DNA of 64,000 nt, from positions 186,001 through 250,000 of the forward strand of contig JALLLS010000020.1 of assembly GCA_025094145.1 (NCBI GenBank). Direction: 5' to 3'. Under the pieces are notes generated by a model. That model did not search any database. It was not told the DNA's origin and worked only from the letters and a program-made list of their open reading frames with translations. Shown in pieces: positions 1 through 12,251 of the stretch. The stretch comes from Spinellus fusiger. Taxonomy: Eukaryota; Mucoromycota; Mucoromycetes; Mucorales; Phycomycetaceae. Position numbers and translations under genes: made by a program. Every line of letters starts with the position of its first letter. The first letter of the stretch is position 1.

Positions 1-1039
1 TGGTGACGGCAAACAGCTCTACTTTTGAAAACTGATGGACTCTGTACAATCCTCTCTCTTCTGCTGATCCATGTCCTGCTTCTGCACGAAAAGCACGGCC
101 AAATCCAACCACTCTCTTGGGTAATTCTTCTTCATGCATCATCTTACGAGCAAACATCCCTGCCAAAGGAATCTCAGCTGTTCCTGCCAAAGACAGTTTG
201 GGTGCTGACGTATGGGCAATACTACTTGTTGAAACATCATACGTCTGAGAAGACTCTTTCTTTCGTGGCTGGAAACCACATCCATAAGCAATGGATGTAC
301 GTACCACATCGGGTGTGATGATGGGAGTAAATCCACGGCTAGCTGCCTTTTCCATGGCATACTGGATCAGCGCAAACTCAAGCCAAACACCTGCATTTTT
401 AAGATAGTAGAACTTTGAGCCAGTGACCAAGGCTGCCTGCTGTAGATCAATAAGATCAAGGCGTTCCATAAGCGTCAAATGATCTAGCAGAGGATACTCT
501 AGTTCTCTTTTTTGTCCTACTGTTTTGATCACCGTAGCATTGCACTCGGGACCCAAAGGCACGTCAGGGTGGGTGTCATTGGGAATAAGCAGTGCCTGGG
601 CCATCATCTCTGATTCTATCTGTAGTGTTTCCTCCTCAGCCGATCGTACAATCTCTTTCCACTGTTTGGCTTGCTCAATATAACTCTGTCGTTCTTCTTT
701 TGTTTTGGAAAGGCGGATCTGTTGGTTGATCTGGTCGCGTTGATTTTTGGCATTTTCTGTCTTGGCAAGACTCTCGACCTGCTGTAGATACAATTGATGA
801 ACTTGTATGGCTGCACTACAGTCATAATTACGTTGGCGCATGTTGTGTTGAACTTTGTCTGTATTCTCTACCAGGTATTTGTAGTTTAACTGGGGTGGAA
901 TACGGTGAGCGTCGTCACTATCAGATTCTTTCGAGGTGTTGGTGGCATGGAGACTTCTTTTTATTATATTCTCAACCGAGAGCAACTTTGTCTGTCTTCT
1001 TACTGCCAAGAGCCGGCTTTGAAAACAGTATTTCAGCAT
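1..1039 (-). CDS. Seryl-tRNA synthetase, mitochondrial type (partial, C-terminus outside window)
   Basis: This class II synthetase charges tRNA-Ser with serine. Reading down from the ATG at 1039 the frame is open to the window edge without introns, about 346 codons. The first 30 or so residues are rich in Arg, Ser and Lys with few acidic residues, as expected of a mitochondrial presequence. Next comes the coiled-coil tRNA-binding arm typical of SerRS (roughly residues 90-150, rich in Gln, Lys and Glu). The catalytic core follows, with YYLKNAG, the segment around GTAEIPLAGM, and the motif 2 region FGRAFRAEAGHGS followed by HQFSKVE. Motif 3 and the C-terminus lie beyond position 1. The presequence-like start favours the organellar enzyme over the cytosolic one. 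The family call is secure; the location is inferred. Confidence 0.93.
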   Translation of the reverse strand, partial: MLKYCFQSRLLAVRRQTKLLSVENIIKRSLHATNTSKESDSDDAHRIPPQLNYKYLVENTDKVQHNMRQRNYDCSAAIQVHQLYLQQVESLAKTENAKNQRDQINQQIRLSKTKEERQSYIEQAKQWKEIVRSAEEETLQIESEMMAQALLIPNDTHPDVPLGPECNATVIKTVGQKRELEYPLLDHLTLMERLDLIDLQQAALVTGSKFYYLKNAGVWLEFALIQYAMEKAASRGFTPIITPDVVRTSIAYGCGFQPRKKESSQTYDVSTSSIAHTSAPKLSLAGTAEIPLAGMFARKMMHEEELPKRVVGFGRAFRAEAGHGSAEERGLYRVHQFSKVELFAVT

Positions 1040-1335
1040 ACTTGTAGGTGAAGGTGGAGCAGAAAAAAAAAGAGGGACTGTCCTGCAAAATAAAATCTGG
1101 GAATCCCGAACGTTGAGATTCAATTATTACTGTTATGGTGATCCAACGTATGGCAGTGAGTGCTTTTGTTTCTTTCTTATCATTATTTGTTATTACTACT
1201 ACTACTACTAGTATTATTGTTTTAAGATAAAAGAATATATGGATGGGATATAATAAATAAATAGAATATTACATAGTAAATAGTACCAATACTAATATAT
1301 TTGATGAAGATATATAATATTACACATTACCAGGC

Positions 1336-2496
1336 TATACAGCCCCATGTAGAAATGAGTAGACAGCAGATCAATTTTTCTTTTTTACAACTTATTCAAA
1401 CAATGACTTTAGTCAATGAAAATCAGCCAGCTCTTAGCCAAAAACATAAAGATAGTCCTAACAGAAGAAGAGAGCATGCTATGTTTATTAAAAGTTAATT
1501 CACAGGACAATGGAAAAGACATGCTGTCTATCAATAGATTACTGATGGTATTGACTTCCCAAAGAGCACACTGAGCAAGATCATCCTATTATATAAAAAC
1601 AAAGGCTTTGTTGCAAAGTACTGAGCAATGTTGTTATAATAGAAATGTAGACAACCATTCTAAATATTGTGTTATTCCATAAATATTTTATTATGAACAT
1701 CTTAGACTGATAAATATACCTTTATTTTTCAAAAGAAAATAAGAAAATAAAAATAAAAATTGCTGTCCACTCATTTATTGCCTGAGACTGAATATGTGCA
1801 TAGAAAACCTGTGGGATTCACAATTTCCATTGATAGATATACAAGCTTTATACTTTAACACAACAGTTTTCAAATCACAGATTGAATCAATGATATGCGA
1901 AAACTAATTATAAAACAGAAAAAGTATAAAAAGAAAAAGAAAAAAAGATTAACTCATCTTTCTTTTCTTCATGGAACCTACTCTAAAGATTGTAGCAGTA
2001 AAAAGCTCAATCACTGGTATTGAGTAGAAGCCGAGTTGTCTTTGTCAGGATATACATCTTCAACAGTCAATTATGAAAGGTTTGCAAGATACCTCGAGGA
2101 GAGAGCCATAGATACTCCAGTGTTGCATAACTATTATTCAAATGAAGATACTCCTGCTGTGGAAAAACCAGAATGTCAATTGCTTAATCCTATTTCGTAG
2201 AATGAGGCCTTTGAGTTTTATTAATCATCAACAATCAGACAAACATCTAGCTAGTAGTAGCTAATACACCAAAACATCAAAACATCAAAGAAGAATCCGG
2301 TGTAGTTATCGCTGCACTAAACTAAGACATATGTAAGTCTTTTTTGAACCATACTACATTTCTATACTATATTTTGTTTCCCAAAAATAAATCAATACTT
2401 TCTGAAAATACCTTTAAACACATTAGCCAATCATAAGAATATTGCTATTTTATTGTCCGTGTATTTACTTTTATATCCCAAAAATCTTTAGGTGTG
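1336..2496 (+). mobile_element. Right part of the TA-flanked inverted-repeat transposon family (copy 1, left end missing)
   Basis: From 1336 to about 2430 this segment matches 22464-23558 base for base at a constant offset of 21128, with no gap and only a few mismatches. It ends at about 2496 with AAAAATCTTTAGGTGTG, the right terminus shared by the family. The left inverted repeat is absent, so the copy is truncated. On the plus strand a broken frame reads a helix-turn-helix-like stretch (IDFPKSTLSKIILLY, about 1550-1594) resembling the N-terminal domain of Tc1/mariner transposases, interrupted by stops. A 65-codon open stretch at 1301-1498 lies in the same frame. A second open stretch at about 2055-2200 is unassigned. 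Confidence 0.8.
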
Positions 2497-2642
2497 CAAA
2501 TATAGCCCTGTTTATAGGACTCATAAGAAATAATATGGTATGATATCTCATAGTAATTATTTTTTATTATTATTAATATGAAATAGTCTATCTATCTGCA
2601 TTATAAATTAAAATATAAGTGGATGAAAGTGGCACCCAATAA

Positions 2643-5600
2643 CTAAGTGTTTGAATATCTCCATTTGTTCCATGATTCTATAAGAGCTTCTCTATTACTA
2701 TAGTCGCTTTCGTATTCTTCGATCTCTTCCCATGTTTTCCATTGATTCCAGGAATTCACATAGTCTTCCTTGTTATCATCACTCCATTCTTTCCAATCCT
2801 TCCAGATCTCCCAAGAGTCTTTTCTTTCAATGGGGTTTCCTTCGTAGTCAAGCTGGTCAGTGGTACGGTACCATTTTCTCCACTGCTTCCATGATTCAAT
2901 CAAGTCTTCTTCTATTTCATAAGCATGGTACCATTCATTCCACTCTTTCCATATCTCAAAGTCAAATCCATAATCATCTGAATTTCTTCGAGCCTTTTTC
3001 CACTCTTTCCATTGATGCCACTCGTTCCTTGAAGAATGCTGTTTTTATATAGAAAGATAAGTAAGTACTGGCTCATTCATTCAGTAGATACAATCAATAC
3101 ATACATTGTCATTACTTGATTCCATAGTATAATAGTTCAAATTGTCGTCTAGGGAGAGGGTCACGGTTTTAGTAACACGATGATGGCCTTCTGAAGGAGG
3201 GTTATGCTTTAAGCTATAGATATCATGAGTGGGTTCAGGATGGTCATTTTTCCGTGTTGCAGTTGGATTAAATCCATTTACGGGTGAATTATGATCGTTA
3301 TCTAAAGCTTAAAATATTAACAAACAATTATACGTTAGATATCTTGTTATATTAAGTGTTTTTCTTGGTTTACCTTCTGCCGTAGAGTTGGACCAGTTAT
3401 CCTCATTATTCCAGTTATTTTCTTCATAGTTGTTATAGCCACTGTCATGATGATCATGATAGTTAGGACCATTTCTCCAATGGTAGTCATTATGGTGAGG
3501 CTCATCGTAGAAGTATCTGTCATAATATCTGTCATAATATCTGTTGTCGTTGTGTCGCAAGGCATAGTAATCATGGTGGCGGTGGTGACCATTACCAAAA
3601 GCATCTTCGTAGTAGCTATCATAGTAGAGGCCATTGCCGTAATGAGCATTACTATAGTAGCCAAAACCATATTGGCCATTGCCATAGTGTCCATCGCCAT
3701 AAAAGATATTGTTGTAGTAGCCATCATTGTAGTTGTCTCCATGGCCGTTGCCATTACCACCAAATCCACCATAGCCTCTTCCGTTGCCACCGTTGCCATT
3801 ACCACCAAATCCACCATTACCTCCACCGTTGCCGTTGCCGTTGCCTCCTCCAAATCCACCATTGCCTCCACGGCCACCTCCATTGCCATTGCCTCCTCCG
3901 AATCCACCATTGCCAGCACCATTTCCGTTGCCGTTGCCTCCTCCATTACCTCCACGGCCGCCTCCATTGCCATTGCCTCCTCCGAATCCACCATTGCCAG
4001 CACCATTTCCATTGCCGTTGCCGCCTCCATTGCCGTTGCCTCCACCATTACCTCCACGGCCGCCTCTATTGCCGTTGCCTCCTCCGAATCCACCATTGCC
4101 AGCACCATTTCCGTTGCCGTTGCCGTTGCCGTTGCCGTTTCCACCACGGCCATTGCCAGCACCAGGTCCAAATCCAGCAGCTCCGGGTCCTCCAAATCCA
4201 CCTCCGGGTCCTGCTGCTCTTACTGCTCCAGGTCCTGCTGCTCCTGCTGCTCCAGGTCCTGCTGCTCCTGCTGTTCCTGCTCCTGCTGCTCCTGCTCCTG
4301 CTGCTCCTGCTCCTGCTGCTCCTGCTCCTGCTGCTCCTGCTGCTCCTGCTCCTGCTGCTCCAGCTCCTGCTGCTCCAGGTCCTGCTGCTCCTGCTGCTCC
4401 AGGTCCAAATCCAGCACCACCAGGTCCAAATCCAGCACCACCAGGTCCAAATCCAGCACCACCAGGTCCTCCTCTTCCACCACCAGGTCCAAATCCAGCA
4501 CCTTGTCTTCCACCAAAATTTCTTCCACCTGGACCTGGATCTCTTCCACCCGGACCTCCTGCACCTCTTACACCTGAGCCTCTGCCACCTCTGCCACCTG
4601 CTCCATATACATGTCTGCCTCTGTTGATTCTGTCTAGATATCCATCGGTATTACTTCTCTCATTATCATATTGCAAGAAACATGCGTTAATGCCTGGCTC
4701 TATATTTGCATTGATACACGCTGAGGATGCAACTTGACTTTGATCAAGAGAGTATGACTGAAGAAAATCTCCACACGCAAGGGCCTCTCTGTCTCTTACT
4801 CTGGTCAAACAGCTCATCAGAGGATCGGTATCATTGGGTGGAATAGTCTGAACACTAGCATCATCTGGCATACCTCCCGCATAGCCTCTTGTATATCTTC
4901 TTCTTCCATTAGTATCTCTGTAACGGGAATAGTCTGGATTCAGAGGTACAGCTGCAGGTTGATCTGCAACTGCGCCAGGAGTTGGAGTTGGAGTTGGAGT
5001 TGGGTTTATGAGATGATCATAAATGTAATGTGCAGCTGCAATGCCGGAATGAATATCTGTGAAAGCTGCTAAACCACCACTGATCAAAGCCATTATCTTT
5101 TCGATTGGGTCATCAGAATTTACTCCACCGCCTCCTCCTGCATCACCACCGGCTGTTCCATCCACACCAACAGTTCCTCCAGAAGCATCTCCAGCGGTTC
5201 CTCCAGCGGTTCCTCCAGAAGCATCTCCAGCAGCTCCCCCAGCGGTTCCTCCAGCGGTTCCTCCAGCAGCTCCTCCAGAAGCATCTCCAGCAGCTCCTCC
5301 AGCGGTTCCTCCAGCAGCTCCTCCAGCAGCTCCTCCAGCGGTTCCTCCAGAAGCATCTCCAGCAGCTCCTCCAGCGGTTCCTCCAGCGGTTCCTCCAGCA
5401 GCTCCTCCAGCAGCTCCTCCAGCAGCATCTCCAGCACCAGCACCAGCGGTTCCTCCAGCAGCTCCTCCAGCAGCATCTCCAGCAGCTCCTCCAGCACCAG
5501 CAGCTCCTCCAGCTCCTCCAACTGATGCATCTACTGCTACATCACCATCTGCCAATACGACATTTTCTCTGGATGTCCAACAACGCCTATCAATCGACCT

Positions 5601-7651
5601 TTATCTAATGCCCTGTTCATCAAAGCCTCTGGTCCACCAATAACATCTCGAGAATTTGTATCATCTCCCTGAATAGATGATATACCAAGATCATTTGTAG
5701 GGTATAAAGTAGGATTGCAATGACTTTGTATCACGGACATTTGTTTATTGATACAGTCATACATTGATTCGGAATTGGATTGTGAAGACATTCTTGTTGA
5801 GCTAAGACATTCTTTTGACATTGAGACGAGTTGATCAAGAAAGCATGACTCCAACTTAGGGTTTGATTCGGGTACAACATCAAGTACTGTAATGTTATCT
5901 TCAGATACAGAGACAATGTATGTACTGTCTTCATTGAAAACAGAAACTATATATGTGCCGTTATCACTAGACACGGAAACTGTGTGTGTATGGTTATCAC
6001 TGGATGTAAAAAATGATTGTGTAATAATATCGTTGGATGCAGAAAGGATCTCTGTGCTGTTATCGTTGGATGCAGAAAGGATCTCTGTGCTGTTCAAAGC
6101 CATAGCAGAGTAGTCTATATCAAATGATTTTGATGAAGTAACTGTAACACTGGCAGCAGGCATTATTGATGTAGATACTAAATGTGTTGAGGTTGACTTA
6201 GTATCTTTTTCATGCTTTGAAGTTTCGATTTTCTTGATATACTTCAATTTGCTCTCATTTGGTTTGGGTGTTTGAAGAAATTGGGATGGCACCTTAACGT
6301 CAGTAGAAGAAGTGTAAACACATAGTTCTGTTGCCGTAAATAATTCACTTTTGATACAAGAATTGATAAAGTTATGCATTGGTGGAATGGATTGGGAAGA
6401 AAGCATATCTGAACATGATTTAATCACAACTTCCTTCATTTTATCTATACACGACTTGACAAAATCTTCGCTAGCCAAACTGTGAACAGTCTCTGGTATA
6501 TTTGAGATCGGTAAAGAAGTTATGGATTGATGATGAATAGATTTTGATGATAGTGTCATGGTGCCAAAGCAGTAGGTCAATAAATCTGCATCAATTTGAT
6601 CTGCAGGCATTGTAAGAACAGAATTGCAGTCATATGTAGATGTTGGGTGAATAGTTGTTTTTGTGCTTACAAGGGGCACGCTAGAGAGATTGTCAGACAA
6701 TAATGAGCTTGTATTGTCGACAGAAGACATTGAATGATAAGTATCATTGGATGTATTCACTATGTGTTTCACTGGCTCATGCGTTGCTTGGGATTTAACA
6801 TTTGTTGTATTTGAGACTACATTAGTGCTATGTTGAGAATGAGTAATCTGTTGACTGAAATTATTTCCAGCTGAATGTTTGAATGAATGCTATATTGTTT
6901 TAAAATAATAATAATAATAATTAATTCAATCTCCTTTTGATTTTTCCTCTTAATTTGATATGTATGGTAGAGTTATCATAGAACGAATGTGTCGACTTAC
7001 ATGAGCAATTGTCTTTTTGTCCAATCCCACTGATTTCTCTTTTACATCTGACAGTGGTAATGATGTCTAATGGTTAATTGAATAAAACAAAGAAATTGGA
7101 ATTAGTTAATCACACCAGTTTAAAAATTGAAGAAAAAAACAGCTAAACTTACTGTGGTTGAGTGAGTCTTTACAGATGATTGAATCTTTGTAGCTGATTG
7201 AATCTTTACAGATGATTGAGTCTTTGTAGATGATTGAATCTTTACAGATGATTGAGTCTTTGTAGATGATTGAATCTTTACAGATGATTGAGTCTCTGTA
7301 GGTTGCTTGTTACTGATAGTTTGAATTGACACAGTGGTATGATCCAAGTGAATCGAAGACTCTTTGGCATATGCTTTGAATGATTCAACTACTTTTGTTG
7401 ATGATGTTTTTGTTGATTCATTTATGCTCAAGGACTCGGTCGTTAGTGTCAAGCCAATATCAATACTAGCAGAGTGTGATGGTGACTCGGAATATCTATT
7501 ATCAAAAAGTATATACAATGAGTTGGAAAATCATGAAACAACTAAGGAAGAGAAATTGGATTTAACGTTACCCTGAAATTTGTTGCAATGGCAACATCAG
7601 AACAAAGAATAGATAAAGTGGACTCATCTTGTTTAAAAGATGCATCCCCAT
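2643..7651 (-). CDS. Large secreted mosaic protein with four-Cys modules, Gly-rich blocks and Trp-heptad tail
   Basis: I do not recognise this protein, and I infer a cell-surface or secreted structural role. The seven proposed exons are 7651-7572, 7495-7153, 7066-7001, 6889-5686, 5548-3374, 3307-3105 and 3038-2643. All phases agree, giving about 1488 residues. Exon 1 encodes a signal peptide (MGMHLLNKMSPLYLFFVLM, ending LQQISG). Then come a 12-residue repeat (TQSSVKIQSSTK), a Ser/Thr-rich region, and three copies of C-x11-C-x17/18-C-x11-C, two in exon 4 and one in exon 5. Exon 5 also holds a Gly-Ala-Thr-Ser repeat block, a Pro-Thr run, GFGPGG and GNGNGG blocks, and a Gly-Tyr-His region. Exon 7 carries six W-x2-W-x2-W motifs. 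The exon 4/5 junction is the weakest: the frame changes near 5600, and an intron at 5685-5549 is the reading that keeps phase. A frameshift, or two genes, remains possible. Confidence 0.72.
3784..4600 (-). repeat. Coding minisatellite for GFGPGG, GAAGA and GNGNGG blocks
   Basis: Three repeat types follow each other on the minus strand: GFGPGGA units (about 4390-4500), GAAGA units (about 4200-4390) and a 60 to 100-bp unit rich in GGNGNG, GGFGGGNGN and GGRGG (about 3784-4140). All stay in frame, so the Gly-rich block is kept as coding sequence. The opposite strand is also open here, but only because of the codon bias. Confidence 0.85.
5128..5520 (-). repeat. Coding minisatellite for Gly-Gly-Ala/Thr repeats
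   Basis: Irregular 9 to 36-bp units on the minus strand encode GGAAGG, GGTAGG and GDASGG in long succession. The plus strand is a matching pyrimidine-rich CTCCAGC array. The array is in frame in exon 5 of the secreted protein, and such arrays are prone to length change. Confidence 0.85.
7155..7290 (-). repeat. Tandem 36-bp coding repeat (12-residue TQSSVKIQSSTK unit)
   Basis: About three and a half near-identical 36-bp units alternate SSVKIQ and SSTKTQ in exon 2 of the secreted mosaic protein. The repeat stays in frame and adds Ser/Thr-rich sequence just after the signal peptide. Confidence 0.85.
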
Positions 7652-10600
7652 CTTTAGTTATTTCAAACAAATAATATCTTTTTGTATAATAAAGTAAAAG
7701 ATAAACAAATAAAAAAACAGTTTCTCTATCTAATAAATACTTTTTATACCAATTCTTTTATTGATATACATACATGGAATGTTGTTCCTGAAGTCCATTA
7801 ATGGTCTACTACTGGGGGATGGCTTGTACAATTAAACCAATTTTCCCTCTCGATATTTTAGTGAGCTGGCTGCTATGTAAATGCTAAAATGCTAATTAAA
7901 TTCAAATATTCCACGTATTGACATCTATACTTTGTTTTACTTATTCTTTTTAAAATAAAAATAAAAATAAAACCTATTAGCTTTCTTCCTAAATATTTTT
8001 TCGTGTGTATACTATTTAATATAATAATACATAAACATAGGTATTGGTTAATCAACACCTTATGACACCAAATTCCCAAGCACATAGTATTAAACATAGT
8101 ACATTAAAACTTAAGAGATAATAACCCTTTAAAATATTTTTTTCTCTATCATATTCACTTTTACTTTCCTACTGCTATAGCTACATTAATTCTTTGGATT
8201 TACATTGAAATGTAAAAAAGATAATGAACACTCAGATTTCGGGCTATGTATTTTTTTAATTAAAAAATATGTATATGCAAAAGCAATCGTTTTTTATTAT
8301 AAACTTTTGTAGAATTTGTTACATATGTTAAGCATTACATGCTTTCCAGGACCCCTTATGTTTATGATAAATGCTCTAAAATGGAAACACGCTCCTTCAT
8401 CGTGTACAAGCCCATCTTATCTCAATATTAGATATATAGTCAGAATCTCATCATGCACTTGAATAGGTTGCTGGAGCTAATATGAAATAAGTATTCATGT
8501 TTTTCATAGAAATGTTAGAAAATATACTGAAAAAAGACCCTCAGAAAAGTGGCATCAATTCTTTCTATTGGTAAAATAATAAGTATAAAACTTAAATAAC
8601 AGTATTACGATTATGAGCTAATGGATAGCACAAGGTCCTAATCCCAATCTAATCAACCAACTTTGAACATCTATGTAGAAGTCTATTTACAATAATATGA
8701 CTGTGAATATGACTGAGAGAGAATGTATGGCTCTCTGATACTAAAATGGGGAGGAGTACTAAAAAACTGATCATTTTCAACTGTGTTTTTATAGTGTACA
8801 TATTCAATCAAACACGGACAAGCAAGTGTTGAATGTAACTATATCTGACAAAATAAATTATAAAAATAAAACAAAGATAAAAGATCCGTTCATAGGATGG
8901 TACATACAAATTCAGAATTCACTTAGGATAGATGGTAACTTCAAGGATTGAAGGTCTTCTAAATGAAAGACCCGATGATTAAGTAAGATGTACATACTAT
9001 TTATTGTATATATGAAAAAACATAACATCTATCACTTCTCCTGAGATAAAAATGATATAAATTATCAAAGACATTAAATAAAAGTATAATAGCCATTGCA
9101 TAGAGAAATAGTTAACAGGCTAAATAAAACATACTAAAAATAAAGTATGTGCTTAATTATTAGGAAAGTTTTGTGTGGTATAGTAAAACAAATACAGGAA
9201 AACTTATAGGATAGACACCATTGGTATAGTCTCAATTGTCAAACATTAATTGCCCCTAAAGATATTTCTCAGGATTTTTTGTCTGTTTGCACACTTGAAA
9301 AATCTACCTTAGGCATGTCATAACCAGAATCTTTATTTCAGACAAGAAAAAGTCTAGGTTGTTAATGATACTAAAATTGAGAATACAAAGGATTCAATGA
9401 TTCTTATATTTATATAGTAAACCATTTGTAATAAAACACTTATGATCTAATGCAAGTTTGAAATATTGATCTAAGAAACTAAGAGAACTAAAAATTATAA
9501 ACATGATTTTTGGACAGTATTTGTGTCATTCGCGTATTGCACATTATGAAAAATTAAGAAATATATGCTGAATCATAGAAGATGCTTTTAAATACAAGAA
9601 AAAAGAAAAAAAAAGAAAAGCAATTATAAATATTCTAGTGAAAGAATAATAAGAGTAAGTGAGTGATGATGTGCCATGAGACTTCCAAAAATAATCCTTG
9701 CTGACAAGAAAATACGAGCACCAAACAGATAGACATCATTCTTTGGTAATTAGAACACCAAAAAAGATGTTCTCAACGACTAAAAAAATCCCAAGGACAA
9801 AAATAAGGTGGCTGTAGTTTAAACCTGTAGTTTAACTAAGCAGGCCGAGAATGGGTGATAAAGAAGAGATCAGAGAAGGGGTGAAAAGTGATAGTTTATT
9901 AGTAAAAAGTGCTTGACACTGACAATTCTGGTATTCCTGATCAATCTCTATTTGATTCTATAATTCTCTATAATTTACCTATAGACATTGACACCCAAGC
10001 AACTGAAAAATTCGGTGATAACCAGGCAATTCTTAGTTCTATAGCCTGTGCTTCTCTTAGTATGTTCACATTAGAAGAACTGGGTCTTGCAAGTCTACGT
10101 ACAAGTCTAAATGGTTTCTGACCTTTAAACAATATTACAAATAATATGTGAATGTAAAGATTTATTGTTTTTTTATTATTATTATGTAAAGCTGCTTATA
10201 GTCAAATGTACAAACACAATTTTTTCTATTTTAGCTTAACTCCAAGCCAGATGTGTACTTTAAAAGAATGAGTTACTCGTCAGTAAATAGGTTTATTATA
10301 CAATAATCAGCCAATAATGTATATTATTATCGCTATTAATTTTCTATGGATATGCAATTTGAAGGCAATAGACCCGACACCCTAAAAACCTTATATTTTA
10401 CTCTAGGAAAGATAGACATGAATTCTTGGGAATATGCCATAGATATAATTGAAATCATTGAAAGAAGACTGCTTGAGATTGGCTTGAGAAGAGTCTTTAT
10501 CTAATGTCAGAATAGTATTATATCTTAGTCTCTACTTTCATAAGATTTAGCGAATTGGAATTTACAAGTTCAATTTTTGTTGCTTCTCAACATTACAGCC

Positions 10601-10908
10601 ATCACCTTTCCTAACATGAATTTGTTTAATATAACTCTTTAAATATTCCATAATTTTTATAGTGTTGTAAATAGTATAAGCCTATGAATAGTAGATTGTG
10701 TTAAAAAGAACATCAGTAACTGAGTTATAAGTCTAAGGTGCTTTGGTGGTTACATTTTTTCTTTACTTATTTTTTTAATCATTAAGATATTGTCTAAATC
10801 TCAAATAGGCAACAAGCCATGAAGCTAGCTATTTAAAAAGATATATACTTCTTAGACTCTTTAACCAATCAGAGTTATGTTAAGAATATGCAGTCCAATA
10901 TGCTTATA
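7652..10908. other. Intergenic AT-rich stretch, no recognisable gene
   Basis: I see no gene I can support here. A 70-codon open stretch at 9909-10121 (plus) has amino-acid-like composition but no ATG start and no family I recognise; it may be a relic. The rest is AT-rich with many stops in all frames. Confidence 0.5.
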
Positions 10909-12251
10909 CAGTCATACAAAAATAGAAAGGGTGCAACCCCCTAATCTATACATTTTTAAACATGATTCATCTTCTTTTTACCACAGAATCACATTCCACT
11001 AAACAATCTCAAATGTAAAACGCAGAATCTTTAACTAAAAAACTCTAGAGTATAATAAGCTTGAAGAAAGAGGGTAATGGGGTGTTTATTGGCTTAAAAA
11101 AGAAAATTACTCCATGGGTAGCATTTCAAAGGTCCTTGGCATTAGCAAGTTTACTGTCCAAAAGATCATTAGTAGAATCAAAACTACTGGTACACTTCTA
11201 CCAAAGTATAGTTATGGTGCACCAAAAAAACCTAACGAGAGAGACCTCAGACGACTTGAGGCTATTCTAAGAGGCAACCCATCTGCCTCCTATAACTATA
11301 TAAATTTGGAACTTAAAGCATATGAGATAATCATCTGTAGAGCAACATTCATCAAATACATACACCAGATTGATCTTGGTTCCTACTTCGCAGCACACAA
11401 GCCAAGGTTGTCTGAAGAAAACATGAAGAAAAAGGCTTTGTTGGGCGAAGGAACGGGTCAATTGGACTCCTGAGGACTGGAGACGCGTTGTATGGTCTAA
11501 TGAGTCACAGTTTGAAATAGAGGGTTACCAGGGAGGAGCTAGATTGATTCGAAAGATCGGAGAGAGGTATAAGGCTGATAATATCATACCTACAACCAAA
11601 TGGGGGAAAGGCAGCATAATGATCTGGAGCTGTTTCTGGGTTGGTGGATTTGAGCCTTTGGTCTTTATTGATGGCAGTGTAAATCAGGACGCATGCGTCA
11701 ACATTCTGGCAGAAAAATTTCTGCAATGGTTTATTTAATTGAATGAAAAAGAGGATGAGGACTTTATATTCCAAAAAAAAGGGTCTAGCTGCTATATATG
11801 TGGCTATACAATATGGTGGAAAAACACACATGTAATTAGGCGCTTTGATTACTGGCCTGCCCAAAGTCCTGATCTCAACTCCATTGAACATCTCTGGAGC
11901 TGTCTTTATAAGCTTACCAATAACAGGAGGGTCAGTATCAAAAATATCGATGAGCTCAAGACTGATTTAGAAGAAGCTTGGAGAGATATCTATGTTGATC
12001 TTGCCGAACGTTTAGTTGGCTCAATGAAGGATCGCTGCCAGATAGTTATTGATGCCAAAGGTAGCCCAACAAAGTATTAAATAAAAACCTTTATACATAT
12101 ATTAATATAAAAAATATGTTAAACTACCTTTGTGTTGAATTTGAGATCATTAGTATGTATTTTGAGGTCGTAGCCTTTTCATGCATAAAGCATATTCTTT
12201 CTCAGGACTTCAAAAAAGAAAAATTGTACCCTTTCTAATGCTGTGTGACTG
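10909..12251 (+). mobile_element. Tc1-like DNA transposon, copy A (dead)
   Basis: The element is 1343 bp, starts CAGTCATACAA, ends GTGTGACTG and is flanked by TA on both sides (10907-10908 and 12252-12253), as expected for Tc1/mariner insertion. It shares nearly all of its sequence with copies B and C. The single transposase gene reads left to right and is broken. The two ends are only partly complementary, so the inverted repeats have decayed. Confidence 0.9.
11045..12080 (+). pseudogene. Tc1-like transposase, inactivated (copy A)
   Basis: The N-terminal part (about 11114-11440) carries a helix-turn-helix, ISKVLGISKFTVQKIISRI. A frame change at about 11430 leads into the catalytic domain: WTPEDWRRVVWSNESQF, then WPAQSPDLNSIEHLWS near 11860-11905. 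The first catalytic Asp is Asn (VVWSNES) and the second is Lys (FQKKGSSCY). A stop at about 11738 splits the frame again. Two of the three DDE residues are therefore lost and the protein cannot be active. Confidence 0.88.

Noticed and set aside
3447..4737. Long plus-strand frames opposite the Gly-rich exon (376, 317 and similar residues; Pro, Val or Ser-Cys repeats)
   Set aside because: They are mirror frames of a repetitive, codon-biased exon. They have no independent start context and their content is only the complement of GGN and GCN repeats.
5128..5520. Possible CRISPR-like or regulatory repeat array
   Set aside because: The units are in frame, uneven, without unique spacers, and inside an exon.
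5059..5643. Plus-strand Pro-Ala-rich frame and a Gln-Leu-rich frame across the Gly-Ala block
   Set aside because: Same reason: all frames are open because the repeat unit lacks stops. The minus-strand frame fits spliced exons and the third cysteine module.
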